Source: Blasia pusilla (Eukaryota > Marchantiophyta > Marchantiopsida > Blasiales). Taken from it: a DNA stretch of 64,000 nt. The notes beneath the pieces were generated by a model. That model was given only the letters and a program-made list of their open reading frames with translations. It had not been told where the DNA came from and searched no databases. Shown here one piece after another: positions 44,967 to 57,025 of this stretch (position 1 is its first letter; every line of letters begins with the position of its first letter). The translations under genes were made by a program, and so were the position numbers. Where the stretch lies: the NCBI GenBank assembly GCA_050084515.1, contig CM114274.1, positions 1,426,001 to 1,490,000 on the forward strand. The letters are read 5' to 3'.

Positions 44967-45223
44967 TGTAATGTACAAGCGTTTCTATTTGATAGTCGTT
45001 TTAATAAGTTCGATCCCCAAGAGGATCATTGTTTGATGAAAAGAGAGTTCGGAATTACAATTCTGTTGTAATAGTTGTATTTAAAGGTGTGAGTTATATT
45101 CAATGTCTTATCAATATCTTCTGATCTTTCTTAGTACCAAAGGATCTTTTCTCGATTCTCTCTAGTGGAATTGACATCATGTTTAGGTAGATTTTCCTCT
45201 CGACATCAAGAAATCTCACAGAG
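44967..45223 (-). repeat. Antisense LTR fragment, inner end
   Basis: Reverse complement of the last about 260 bp of the LTR at 15165-16385, starting exactly at the LTR end (TGTAATGTAC). Split from its other part at 47188 by a gypsy gag fragment. Confidence 0.8.
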
Positions 45224-47031
45224 ATGCCCTTGGGATCCGCAGGTACTGCACCAAATGTTGGGCCTCATCAGACCTGGCCGTCTTCTGGGGTCCTTCACCG
45301 ATGCTGCCTGCCAAGTAGCACTAGTACTCAATGCTACACCTGACATAGAGGGCCGCTCCACCGCAACACCCTCATCCACCTCAGCACGTGTAGCAGTAAT
45401 ACCCCCACGTTCATACAACGTGGCTGCTAGCTGAAATACAGGAGCTAAGTCAACTCCTATAGCCATCAGTTCCGTGGCTGAAAACAATGGGGATCCCAAC
45501 ACTGAAGTTGCCATCCGCAATACTGCACTAGATGCTGCATCCGTGTCTACTACACTCGATGTAGATGCCTCAGTCCCCACTGTCGGCTCAATAGGCTACG
45601 TAGGAACCATGGATGGAGTCCTAAGCACCTCAGACAACAAGAATGACTGGGGAAGCCTAGCTTGCCTCCCAGCCTCACCCCTCTGTGGGTCCAACTCCAC
45701 AGTAGCACCACGTGGCTCTGACGCTCAAGTGGCTCCTCTTGTAACTGCAACTGATGCCTCAACTTGTGCTGCACTCGCCATATAAGAGAGATCATCCCCT
45801 CCATAAGAGGTGGAAGACCCTGCTCCCGAACCTAATCTATGCTGGATACCAGCCATAGTAGCCAACTTTTGCTCCAACTCCTCAATCCTGGTACCTTCAG
45901 TTCTGCCATTTGCTTACTCAACTCCTCCATGGCCGACTTGCCGGCCTTCCTTGCTGTCCCCCTTACTGGACTTTCGGACCGCTAGGGAAGGTGTTTTGTG
46001 GGTCGGGTTTTTCTTCGGTGCTTGGGAGAGTGGTGGCGCGTGCTCTTTCCTTTCCGTTTAGATTTTGTGTCTTGTTCCGAGTCCGAGGACTCCGAAGTAT
46101 CCCCCATAGAGGATTCCGTGTCTGTGGAGGACGCTTTGTCCTCTGACGAAGCACTAGTTTGCGACGAACCTCGACGTTGGTGACACCGTCTTTGTGTTTT
46201 ACGGGACTTCTCCGAGGCTTTGTAAGCCTCTGCGGAGGCAATGACTGCCTCGAGGGAATCACGTTGGCCCTGCCGGCAGAACCGGTCCATTTCCTTGGAC
46301 AGTCCTGACACGAACCAATCTACCAGTTGCGAAGTAGTGGTGTGTTCTAGTTTATTCACCAGGTTGCGAAACCTTTGTGTGTACTCCCGGAGAGTTTCCT
46401 TCTTTTTCCGTTTCAGGTCGCGAAGCTTTGTAAGAAGCCTGTCCTCGAACTCCAGGTCGCGGAACTCATGTAGGAAGGACTCCAATACCCTCTTCCATGT
46501 TTCCGTGACGTCCGCTCCGAGACCCTCATACCACTTGCTTGCTCGCTTCTTGAGCAGGCCCGGAAAGACTCGCAATAAGTCCTCCTCTGAACCTTCCCCA
46601 TTTGCCTTGGCTACATGGGTAAATTCCAGCACAAAGTTGTCCACATCATCTCGCCGTCCCCCAGCAAAGGTGGGGTACCTTAGCAGCGTCTTCCTAGTAT
46701 TTGCCATAGGGAATGGTCTGCAGCTGGGTCCCGGGCTTGAGGCTCGGGAGAGAGGAGGTAGCGGCTCCGTGTCTCCGGACTCTCCAAAAGGGTCCCAGGT
46801 TGAATCTTCGTCCGACTGCGAATTGGCAGGGGACGTAGGGGAGAGTTTGTTCCTGTCTCTCTTCTTGCTCTTGGGCTTCGCGCGAAGATGAAGACCGGGA
46901 GACAACCCAGGAGGTCTCCAAGTCGGGTGCTCTTCTTGTTGCTTACTCCTTCTATCAGCTCGCTGATCTCGCGAAGAGGGCCGGGAGCCTTCCATGAGCC
47001 CCTTCTGGGATCCGGAAACTTGCTTCCGCAC
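45206..47031 (-). pseudogene. Ty3/gypsy-type gag
   Basis: The first 349 codons (47031-45982) are open: a basic and Ser/Pro-rich N-terminus; the capsid core with NTRKTLLRYPTFAGGRRDDV, VFPGLLKKRASKWYEGLG, LRDLKRKKKETLREYTQRF, VDWFVSGLSKEMDRF; then a Ser/Lys-rich linker. After a frame change, EELSKQMAELK and IEELEQKLATMAGIQ suggest a coiled coil, and the sequence ends in an incomplete zinc knuckle (CSTCGSQGHLC) exactly where LTR sequence resumes. The retrotransposon gag family is clear (W-x-x-L and YTQRF motifs); the rest of the element is missing. It lies inside the antisense LTR. Confidence 0.85.
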
Positions 47032-47187
47032 CCACGGTCACAAAAAGGTAGGGGTCCATGGAGGGGAAATTAAAGGTTTCTACTTCCTAAGCCTACAGAG
47101 GTGTGCCAAGTGCTCTTAATCTTCCTGCCTGGTTTTCCTCCCATAAATAGAAGTACCAAGGGTATCTTTTTCCTTGAGTTGTACATT

Positions 47188-47395
47188 ATACTATTCCATC
47201 AAGAATGAGAAAAGCTTCAAAGTATATGCTAGCTTTTGAGACTCTCTTGCTTGCACCATTCCTACAGCATAAGGACTTTGTAAGAGAATGATGATGATAT
47301 TTATGTTCATGATCCTTAAATATCCTTCCAACCAACATGAGTACTAAAGATCTGAAGCGCTTCTTGCTAAGTAGGAACCTATTGGGATCTTTTAA
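47188..47395 (-). repeat. Antisense LTR fragment, outer part
   Basis: Reverse complement of about 15730-15930 of the LTR (CCATCAAGAATGAGAAAAGC, CCATTCCTACAGCATAAGG). About 200 bp of LTR between the two fragments is missing. Broken on the right by the CACTA element. Confidence 0.75.
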
Positions 47396-47415
47396 CACTA
47401 GTCCAAAAATCCCCT
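47396..47415 (+). repeat. CACTA terminal inverted repeat
   Basis: CACTAGTCCAAAAATCCCCT, the characteristic CACTA start placed exactly at the end of the LTR homology. Confidence 0.8.
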
Positions 47416-47860
47416 CTGGATGACTAAGAAAAATGACTAGATGTTACTCAATCCGGGCCTGTGTGACTAGGTAATTACTTAACCAGACTCTAGTTATAAA
47501 AATTACTCCTAGTCGTATAAGTTGTTACTAAAACCGAGGGTAGTCATACATGAGTATCTTTTTTGTTACTCAAGATAGTCACTAAATATGACTTCACCTA
47601 GTCATTTTGTATGACTAGGTTAAGTCATAAGATGACTAAACGAGTCATGAAGAATGACTAGACGAGTAATAAAAAATGACTAGGGGAGTCATAAGGATTG
47701 ACTAGACTCTTCATTAAGAATGACTAGACGAGTCATTAATAATGACTAGGCGAGTCATTAATTGTGACTACTCAGAGTAATAAATAATGACTTTATGCGT
47801 CACAAGAGAATGACTAAGTCATTAAAATGACTTTTCCATATCATTTACAATCCTATTCAC
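47416..47860. repeat. CACTA subterminal repeats (GACTAG/GTCAT)
   Basis: About 25 TGACTA or TAGTCA motifs, often paired as ATGACTAG(G/A)CGAGTCAT, densest at 47600-47780. CACTA elements carry such arrays as binding sites for their TNPA-type protein; this fits in place and form. Confidence 0.85.
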
Positions 47861-48599
47861 TGACAATATCCAAATAACTATATCAGTCATTATGTATAAC
47901 AGATTGCTTTATTGCTGAGAGAAACATGTACATGAAATTGGCTTTTGAGTCCATTTTGTATCCATGAATATGAATTACTCCTTCCTACCTATCCTCCCTA
48001 CACCTATCACTACTTCTCTTACATCCATGCAATGGAGATGCGATTATATATCTGTTGTAAAGTCCTAATGCTACCAACATCGTGTGAAAACATACAAGCA
48101 CATTACTCCTATACCAACCCATCCATTTTGTAGCATCTGATCAAATCAATTTTTCACGGTAAAAAATCCTCATCTCTTGAAAGATACAACTAGCAAATGT
48201 CTCTTACATCCAATCTTGGCCAAAAGTCCAAAGCTACAAAATGTATCCATATACCCTGAAAGGGAATATTTTCTTACGTTAGAAGAATGCCTAGTGAATT
48301 ATAGTGAAAGATGGTCATCAAACTCGAGCAACAACTCCTCCGTAGACTTTAATCGGGAAAAGATCTCTGTCAGCTCAGATGTTCGTGGCGCCTGAAATAC
48401 TAGACCTGGATCTTAGTCTATATCAACAGGCATGTACTAGAAATACACTAGATTCACCTCTACTCTAAAGCAACCAGATGCAAATACCCGCTTTGACACT
48501 GTACTTGTACCATAACTCCTTTGGTTCTTTGCCTCCTCATGCACTTGTGCCTTAGTAGGGGTTTGCCCCTTCTCTTTTCTCTACAACATATGTTACACC

Positions 48600-50395
48600 G
48601 ACCAAGTTCAGTCTACCAAACACCAATTTCCAAACTATATGCATGATGGTAATAGAAATTAAAGATGGGTCCTTCAATCTTATTCATACCAGACGCTATG
48701 CAATTGGTGCATTCCCTTTTCTTTTTGTAGGGTTTGGATTGGTCACCGCTGCCCGTGCTTTGGACATATGCTCACTCTTTGTCTTTGCACTCTCGCTCAT
48801 GAAGTGCGTAAGTAATCTCCCCCATTGGTTGGGGTCTACATGAGGTGGTGGGGCCATCTTCTTGCCTCCTCCAGCTTCTTTCCATGTCTAACGCAATCTA
48901 AATCTCTCCGTCTTCAGTATTTGTTGTGCATATTCCTCCAAACATGGAACAGCCACTCCATTGCCATTGTTTCCAACATACCCCCATCTAGCAGAAATAT
49001 CACTCAACACCGAATTCCAATCCCCTGAGTGTTGGTCTGAAAAATTCACAATGGAGATGTCAAGTCATCGCAACACCTTGGCTCTAAAATCTGCATGCCA
49101 CCTATTCTTTCCTTGTGAAGTTGTGGTGATCCATCCAAAGTTGTTCACACCCACTTTTCCGGCCTTTACCCCCTCGCCTTGCACACTGCTCTCAATCACT
49201 GAATTTGGTGTGTATGTTGTACCTACGCTTGCCCATCGCAAACCTAGAGTCGTATATTTTGCTGCACACATGAATATCTTCAGTCAAGACTGCTGCCCAC
49301 TTTGCAAGTCTTTATGCATACAAATAGACTCTATGCATCGATGTCATGTCATTACTTAGTGAAAACGCGAGGAAGAAATTCTCCAAATAGGGATGATACT
49401 TCTCTATATATATGTGACTTGCTTTTACCTATAGCCTTCGTCATTTTCACTCCTTGAGTGGGTCCTAGCCCCAACCATTGAGGCTATACATACATTTCTC
49501 GAGTGCTATCATTGAGTCCATAAAGGTATTGGCTACTTCCAAACCGATGTTGACTATTTGGCACCGCATGATAGGATCCCTCGGTATAGTTGGAGAATCC
49601 ACCCTGCATAGAGTCTACACATCACATATATGTCAATGTAGTACAGACACATCACTCAACCTTCCCACCATCATCCTATGATATAGAATGAAAGAGAAAT
49701 TTGAGATTGCAAATCGATAGATTCGTACTATTCCACACTTGCCCCGTTGGACAATATCCACCGTATAACGAACTTGGCTTGGAGTTCTGTGCATAGGGTC
49801 CATCTCTACCGCCTTGAGACATGCTTGCTTGTCCCTCTCCACTATATTGTACACCCACTTGCTGTTTGAGAGGAATATGACTTTCAAATACACGCCCGAG
49901 TGCAACATCCCTTGCCCAAGTAGCTTATCCCCCAACTGTCCCTTTTTGCCAATGCAATGCAACCTACCAATTAGAGACAATTTGTTTCAAATGCCACTAA
50001 CCTTGAAACACAATTGTAGACACACATCCTATCTAATTGATCAGAAAAATTACCGGCTTCTTCTTTCCCCCAATTGTTGATGGACAGGGCTCCTTAGGAG
50101 TCGGAAGCTCATATGATCCTGATTGATCCTCTTCACCAAAGTCTGCAACAAACTCAGGATCACAAGTGGGAGATTCTTCACCTCCAGTCCGAGCATCAAT
50201 GTCATCAATAGAGTCCGCCATCGCTGCCAATACCTTTCCAAGCAATCGAGAGCTCCTCCGCTTTGGTCCAAGATGGAGAGGCCCCCTCTTTGCAGGTCGT
50301 GGGGCACGTACCTGCTTAGAACAAGCCTCCGCCCTGCACATGAGGAAAAAATTTTCAAGAACATAAATTATGCACAATGCTGTTGATTCATTCAT
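48600..50395 (-). pseudogene. CACTA accessory protein region (Transposase_24-like), decayed
   Basis: Minus-strand frames with many stops. A segment near 49030-48690 reads MAPPPHVDPNQWGRLLTHFM followed by SESAKTKSEHMSKARAAVTN and PTKRKG, which has the W..L...F.S...K..S...K..R pattern of plant Transposase_24 proteins. The upstream part (50395-50033) is open: an Arg/Lys-rich stretch, then an acidic region (EDQSGSYELP). Family assignment is from pattern memory and moderate. Confidence 0.5.
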
Positions 50396-50744
50396 AAAGG
50401 CCTAGACCTGAGTGCTCAATATGTCAAAGCTTACAATTCAACGCCTCTCTGTTTGAGTTCTTCTTCCAATTCCTTAAGGCGTCTGTTCACATAAGCCGTG
50501 CGGGCCTCAATAGGGTCACACATTTCATTGAAATTTTCCATCAAATACCTTTAAAAAAAAAAAAACCTGCATGTCCCATGAACCTATGCCCAATGACAGA
50601 ATACACCACACAAAAATTTCTTTAAGAACCCATGGCATCATTAAGTTCCTATGCAATCTCAATGTTGCCCTCCTATCTTTCTACCCTCATCAATGGTACA
50701 TACTGACTTCCGACAGCTGTGACAGGTTGAACCGTTCTATTGGG

Positions 50745-51580
50745 AGCTTAAAAAGCCACATGGCCATCTAAACTAAACTCCAAAGTATTACTTGATACCC
50801 TACAAATCCTCGCCTGCTTCTGGCACACTACTTGCCATCTGGGAGATTCCTCCATGTCTAAGAAGAAAGCATGTTCAACCTGACTAGGGAAAACAAAAGA
50901 TTCAGACCATTCATGTTGCATTTGCCTGAAGTTTGCTAGTAAGAATCCATCACTATCACGCTTCATTGTAGCCCTAGCCCCATGCCAATCTAGTCGCACC
51001 CAAGTCCCTTTCATGAGAATGATAGGATTGGATGTGTTCCCACAATCCAATTTCCATGTGTCAGTTAGCTCTCCTATTTATCCAATTTGCATCCATCCTC
51101 TATCTTGGTGATTGCTCATTTGCTTGAATACAGATATCAACCTTGAATCATATGTGACAAAATGATCGTCACTTTGATCTACCATACGGAAGTGGTTTGC
51201 ATAGGCTTGGATTCTCTTGTAAGCTAAGACGGACACTCGAGGTGGAGCATTCAAGGTGAAGATAGATATCCCGGTCTATATTTGGGTGTAGTGTTGAATG
51301 CTCCCAGATTGCCAATCAAATCCATTCTGTGAACGGTGGAAAGCCCCCCGCACCACCCCCAATATGTGCATTTTTCTCCATATTATCTTTCCTGTAGAGG
51401 TCATGCCATTATTAGCCGATCGGTATCTGGTGAGCGACGACATAAAACCTCTGCCTTGAAGAACTTCACCTACCACTCCCTCATCTTCCTCCGCCTGCCA
51501 TATCCTGGCCTTCACATATTCAAACCCCGCGATATACTGTGTCAAATATCCCAAGGTCTCGTGCAAAATGTAACCCATTA
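50745..51580 (-). pseudogene. CACTA transposase C-terminal part (DUF4218/DUF4216-like)
   Basis: Frames in order: LGYLTQYIAGFEYVKARIWQ and EDEGVVGEVLQGRGF (51578-51276), VTYDSRLISVFKQMSNHQDR, WMQIGQIGELTDTW, then the open frame 51050-50748 with GTWVRLDWHGARATMKRDSD, FVFPSQVEHAFFLDMEES and RWQVVCQKQAR. The SQVEHAFFLD...W.VV block matches the conserved core of DUF4216 in plant CACTA transposases. One or two stops interrupt it. The catalytic domain would lie to the right and is lost to the insertion of element C. Confidence 0.7.
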
Positions 51581-51581
51581 C

Positions 51582-51720
51582 GGGGGCTGGTATTCTGGCA
51601 AGAGAGAGGAAGAGAGGAGAGTCTCTCTTAAAAAAAAAGGGCCAAATCCAGGGGGCAAAAAACTAGTAGACATCATAAGATCACTACAAACATTTTCCCA
51701 TCACTCTCCATGTGAGCCTA
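51582..51720. repeat. Left terminus of element C
   Basis: GGGGGCTGGTATTCTGGCA with purine tract, GGAGAGTCTCTC hairpin and poly-A run; shorter than the others because an internal block after GGGCCAAATCC is deleted. Confidence 0.7.
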
Positions 51721-51984
51721 AGTTTTTTCACATTGCCTGCCTCAATCTACAGTAAGCTGTGCCCAGGGCTATTTTTTTTGGAGGACCATTGGCAAATAAT
51801 GTGACCAGAAGTAGCAATCTCATCTCAATGAATGGTTCAAATAAAGACCAACTTTGTGAAATGTGAACACAGGAGACGATAATTGAACCAAAAGATTGTT
51901 AGCTATTTGGAGTAAAGAGGAACTGATGTCCCTTCATTAACATCCTAAATATGAGAAACCGAGAAGCTGTACCCCTTCCAATCG

Positions 51985-53090
51985 GTCGGAATTTTACATG
52001 TTGCAACTCTTGCAACCCGTCGGAATCAGATGGCTTGCACCTCTTGCAAGCAAGCTCACCATAACAAAGGAAATATTTTGAGAAGTGATTCCATTCCACC
52101 CTGCACCCACGAAGATCCAACTATTTGGAAATCCTAAATAGAAATCCGAAAGGCAATAGGAATCGAGCACGTCTGAGAGAAGAGAAGAAAAGAAGCCTAC
52201 GACTGGTTTGACAATACTAGGGGAAGGAGCCAAAAGTGAAGAAGCCCGCCACAATGCGTCAGAAGTTGGTCTCATAGTTAAAGAGTCCGATCACTCAAGC
52301 AGCCAACCTGTCAAAATCCAACAACTTGCCTGGAAATGGTTAAAAAGTTTCATTGGTGAAAAAATGAAAAGTTGCAACTCGTCGGAATCAGACGGGTTGC
52401 AAAATAAACATTCTGAGTAGCTAGACGAACACAATCAACAAGTCCAAAAAGAAAATTCAGCAAACTTTTTCAAACACCATTATCCTTTGAAAAAATCTTG
52501 TCCTTTATTACATCCGAAGGAAGCTCGGAAATGTACATTTGATCTAGTCTATGATTTCTTCAGCCTCGTCATCTACAAATTTACTCCTAACTCTACTAGG
52601 TTCCTGTACAAAAGGAATGTCCTAGGATACAAGTGGCTCCTCTGGCCGATTGTAGACGGGGATCGAAAATGTTGACGAATTCGAGAGCCTTGGCATCCCC
52701 CCTAGGTACACCATAAGGGTCCCATGTAACCTTATTTGAGTCCCACCGCCTTCCTCGGCACTAAATCTTGTACGCTCTGCAAGGTGACACCCATCCAGTA
52801 TCAATATGTGCTCCGTCCTTGGAGACACCATCATGTCCTCAGCCAGGTAGTAGGAATCCAACACGTCTTAGAGAAGAGAGGAAGCCTAAGACTTGTTTGA
52901 CGAAACTAGGGGAAGGTGCCAAAGTGAAGAAGCCCGCCAGAATGCCTCTAAAGTTGGACTAACAGGGAAAGAGTCCGATCACTCACGCAGCCAACCTGTC
53001 GGAATCCGACAGGTTGCTTGGAAGTGGTTTAAAAGGTGCAGTGGTCAAAAAGTGAAAAGTTGCAACCCGTGGCAATCCGACGGGTTGCAA
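51985..53090. repeat. Palindromes in the duplicated 3' region (element C)
   Basis: Palindromes at about 51985-52040, 52306-52330, 52374-52402, 52996-53020 (perfect CAACCTG...CAGGTTG) and 53061-53090, within two units about 665 bp apart that each end with the ACATTTGATCTA block. Confidence 0.8.
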
Positions 53091-53964
53091 TATGAACTGT
53101 CGGAGTACATAGACAATCACAATCGACAAGACTTTTACAAACACCATCATCGTTCCAAAAAATCTTGTCCTTTATTACATCTGAAGGAAGCTCGGAACTG
53201 TACATTTGATCTATTCTATGAATTCTTCTGCCTCATCATCAAATAAATCCCTACTCCAAAACGCTACAGTCAAGCTGGGTCCTTGAGTTCTTTGAACTCA
53301 CTCGTCAGCGTTTGAGAGCTCTTCGAGACTTATTGTCGGCCTTGCCCTCCCGATTTTCGGAATCATGGGAAGTGACGATGGTGTCACTACCAATGGTGGG
53401 TCTGGAAACGGAGCTGCCGGCTTCGGAGGAGAGTTGTACACCCCAATTAGCCTGTCGTAATCTGCCTTTGCCTCTTTGCTAAGGTCAAACAATTCCTCCC
53501 TTCCCTCAAGGCAGAGAATGTTCCTGCCACTCTACTAGGCACCTCTGATACTCGCTCCTGAAAGGCCCACTAAGTCGAACACCAAGTCACCCGGCCTTGA
53601 GTAGAGCTCGATGAGCGTTTGCATCGACGCCGGAGACTTTTCCCTTCCTCCAAGTAAGGCGGTACCATTTTCCATGTAAATTCCCGAGGGGGAATTGTAT
53701 AAACTATCTAAGCTGTACCCATCAGAGCATGGATCCACTAGATCAAGGATCTGAAACACTTGGAAGTTGTGCTCGGGCCTTACAAAACAGTAGACAAAGG
53801 AGTGGTCCATCTGTAAAGAAGCAGGTTGGAAAAAATGTGAGCAACAAGAAAGAGCTAATTTTAGTATGCAACAACAAGAAAGGTATACTATCAGAATGGT
53901 GACACAATGTGCAACTCGTTCCCAAAGAACTTTGCTTAACCCCAGAGAACTTAGTTATAGTCCT

Positions 53965-54305
53965 AACATTGGAGCAACGTGTCGGAGTCCAAGGGGTTGT
54001 TTTGCAAGTGTTAGTGATTTTTTTTGCCATGAGCAATCCGTCGGAAGGCGACAGGTTGCTGGCTTAGAGCAGCCCATGGTTGGCTCAGAGCAACCCATCG
54101 CATTCAGACGGGTTGCATCCGTCCTGAAACACAAGGAAAAGCATAAGCACTTGCAACCCGTCGAGTTCCAACGGGTTGCATTCACCCAATGGAGACTTGC
54201 GGTAAATTTGCAACCCCTCACTTTCAAACGGTTTGCACCACTGAAGTCTCTAGCTCAGACAATTGGACGGGTTGCATGTAGAGATGCAACCCGTCGAAGC
54301 AAGAT
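53965..54305. repeat. Palindrome array in methylase intron 3 (copy C)
   Basis: Six palindromes, including a copy at about 54151-54179 and GCAATCCGTCGGAAGGCGAC-type at about 54033, matching the intron 3 array of copy A in order and partly in spacer (GCAACCCATGG...GCTCAGAGCAACC). Confidence 0.85.
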
Positions 54306-56434
54306 AATTTGAATATGGATTTAGAGCCCTTACCTGGATTTGACTCGTCGTGGATCGGAGTGGGTACTCGTTTATGATGACCAACGATTGCGCCGTCCTC
54401 CACTTCAGCGATCTCTTGACCCACTGCAGGTTGATGAGCTTGTCCTCGCTCCCTCCAATCAAAACCAAGAAAAAGCCCTTGTCATTGAGATAAGCGTCTG
54501 CAAAGGAAAACAAGAGTGCGATCTGGTCATAAGAAAGAGGGACATTCCAGTCTAAGACACCGTTGGACGGATTCTCGTCCCACAAGCGTAACCCGGAGGG
54601 CAAATCAGCGACGAGGAGATCCACCGCCACCTCCTCGACCTCCCCATGGACCGCCCAGGAGCGTGCCCGTTTCGTTGAAGCTTCCGTCCCTGCGTTGTCA
54701 ATTTGTCTATGGCGGGTGTCGACGCTTGGGAACTGAAACTTTGCAGTTCATCGAGAAGATTCGTGCAGTGAATGATGACGCTTGTCCAGGTCGTTGTTTC
54801 TCTATGTCTTACCAAGGATGATGGAGTGTATTCCACATGCTGGTTTGCTCCCTGGGACAAACCTGGCGCCTCTCGCTTCTGCTTCTCATGAGTCTACGGT
54901 CGGCTTGTTGGGGTCTTTATTACCTCAGACTCTAGTGGGGTTTTTTTTGCGGAGGACCTGGTCCGACCCTCTCTCCCCGCTCGCCCGGACGATTCCTCCT
55001 CTCGCCCGGACGATTCCTCCTCTCACCTTGAATTCTCAGCCTCTTTTTAGGAAGACTCGGCCTCAGAATTTTTCGATCCCCTCGCCTTGGCTTTGAGACC
55101 CGTTGTAGATTTGTCCCTGGCGGTGACAACCTTGGACACCAACTCCGATTTCTCGAGGGCTTGCTCCTCCGTATCTCCTTCGAAAAAGTCTTCAGGCTGC
55201 ACGAAATTGGGGATGTTGTCCCTACCTGTGGCTAGTGCATCATAGTGCACGCGTAGATTTTTCTCGGTTATGTCCTCAGGGTCGTTGAAGTCCAGCCAGA
55301 TGGGGCAATTCTCCACCTCCCAGTCGGACATGCTTTGAGCCATCTCCATGTCGTACATAGAATTTTTCTCTCCATCAGGCGGAGAAGCCCATAATTTGCA
55401 GGCTGCCGGTATTTTTTGCCACGTACCTGCATTCTTACAATGGACAAGGTACCTGAATACCATGCGTTGGGCAGCTCTTAGTCGAGATGCATCGGCCGCT
55501 TGCTCCTGAAAATCTCACTTTTTCTTTGCGAAATCCTTTTTCTTTGCCTCTATTTCTTCATCAAGGTCCGCCTGAGGGAGGATGTGATCCTTGAACATCG
55601 TCCTGAAGTCTGGGTTTTTTATGGGCTTGTCCCGGATGTCATTCAGCCAAAGTTCGAAATCTTCAGCACTCTCAAGGTTTTCTTCCTCCGGAACTGGCTC
55701 TATTTTTTTCAGCTCCGCTTGGAGATCCACGAGCATGGACTTCCCGAGAAGCCGCAACGCATCCCAGAATAACCATTCACAGAGCGAGTGGGAGATCACT
55801 GGATCAGAGACACCTAGAGCATGGTGGGCCGCCCTCTTTTGGGCCTCTGTGCCCTCGAGACTGATTTTCATGTGTCGGATTCTCCTAAATTCCAAAATTC
55901 CAGACAAGGCAAATCAATGGACGTGGTCGAGAGACACTTTCTCTCCAATCCGACCCTGCGGATCTTCATCCCTCTTCCGCTGGCGCTTGATTATTGCCTT
56001 CAGCTCCTTGTAGAAATTGGGGCCAAGTCCGGGGTTGAGAATGACGATGTAGCGCTGCATCTTGCTTGTAGTATACTTCGTAGCTGCAGGTAGTGCAGCT
56101 TGGATGAACTTAGCACGCTTCATTACGACACTTTTCCTTCGCTCCGGCTCAATGAAGCGCTCTTCTTGGCGGCTGTATCTTCGACCAAAGAAAGGATCAT
56201 CACGCTGCATCTTGGGAAATAAATGTATTTGCCCAAGTTTTTTTTTATTTGAGCCCCCTTCGCCAGACATTTCATTTACAAGGGCGTCGCCCAAGAACCC
56301 CTTGTACTCTCTCGGGTGCGTCGTTAGCACTTTCTTCACCCGATCGCAATCTTGGATCCAGTGGTGGGTGACATTCCCCTCGGATACAATCCTGCACATC
56401 CAAACTCAATGTGAGAAATTTTGCAAGGTTCATG

Positions 56435-57025
56435 GGTTCCTGCAACCCGTCAGACTCCGACAGGTCGTCACACCTCATGGTCAGAATGGTAGCTACAAGC
56501 TAAATTTTGCAACCCATGGGAGTCCGACGGATTGCATTCAGATTTGTGATTGCCTGGTTTCAACCTGTCGACTCTGACGGGTTGTCAGATAATTTGTATT
56601 CCGAGAGTGGTCTCCGCGGAAAAAGTGAACATATCAACCTGTCGGAGTCTGACAGATTGCGTGATTCCAAGTAAAGCTGAAATTTGACGCCAAAAATCAA
56701 GCTCTCCTACTCCGATCACCTTCCCATGTCGGCGAATGCAACCCGTCGGAGTCCGATGAGTTGCTTTTTGGCCAAAAACATCCTAAAAACAACGGCCAGT
56801 CGAGCAATTCGTCGGACTACGACGAGTTGCTTTCGGCCAAAAACATCCTAAAAACAGCGGCCAGTCAAGCAACTCGTCGGAGTCTGACGAGTTGCTTTCG
56901 GCCAAAAACATCCTAAAAATAGCAGCCAGTCAAGCAACTCATCACACTTTGACGAGTTACTTTAAGGCATCCGATGTTTTGTTACCACTAGTTAAACAAC
57001 TCGTCGGAGTCCGACAGTTTGCAAC
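56435..57025. repeat. Palindrome array in methylase intron 2 (copy C)
   Basis: About ten palindromes. At 56750-56970 there is a clear tandem repeat of about 62-65 bp with spacer CGGCCAAAAACATCCTAAAA and the CAACTCG...CGAGTTG arm variant repeated in several units. Confidence 0.88.

Larger units (their letters stand above)
47396..51581 (-). mobile_element. CACTA (En/Spm) transposon, truncated
   Basis: Begins with the CACTA terminus at 47396, followed by a subterminal repeat array and minus-strand proteins with plant CACTA signatures (Transposase_24-like region; DUF4218/DUF4216-like region). TTTAA precedes the end, so the expected 3-bp target duplication would be TAA. The right end is lost to element C at 51582. 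Confidence 0.82.

Noticed and set aside
45165-46061. Plus-strand frames opposite the gypsy gag
   Set aside because: The minus strand has clear gag motifs and a zinc knuckle; the plus frames are its antisense shadow.
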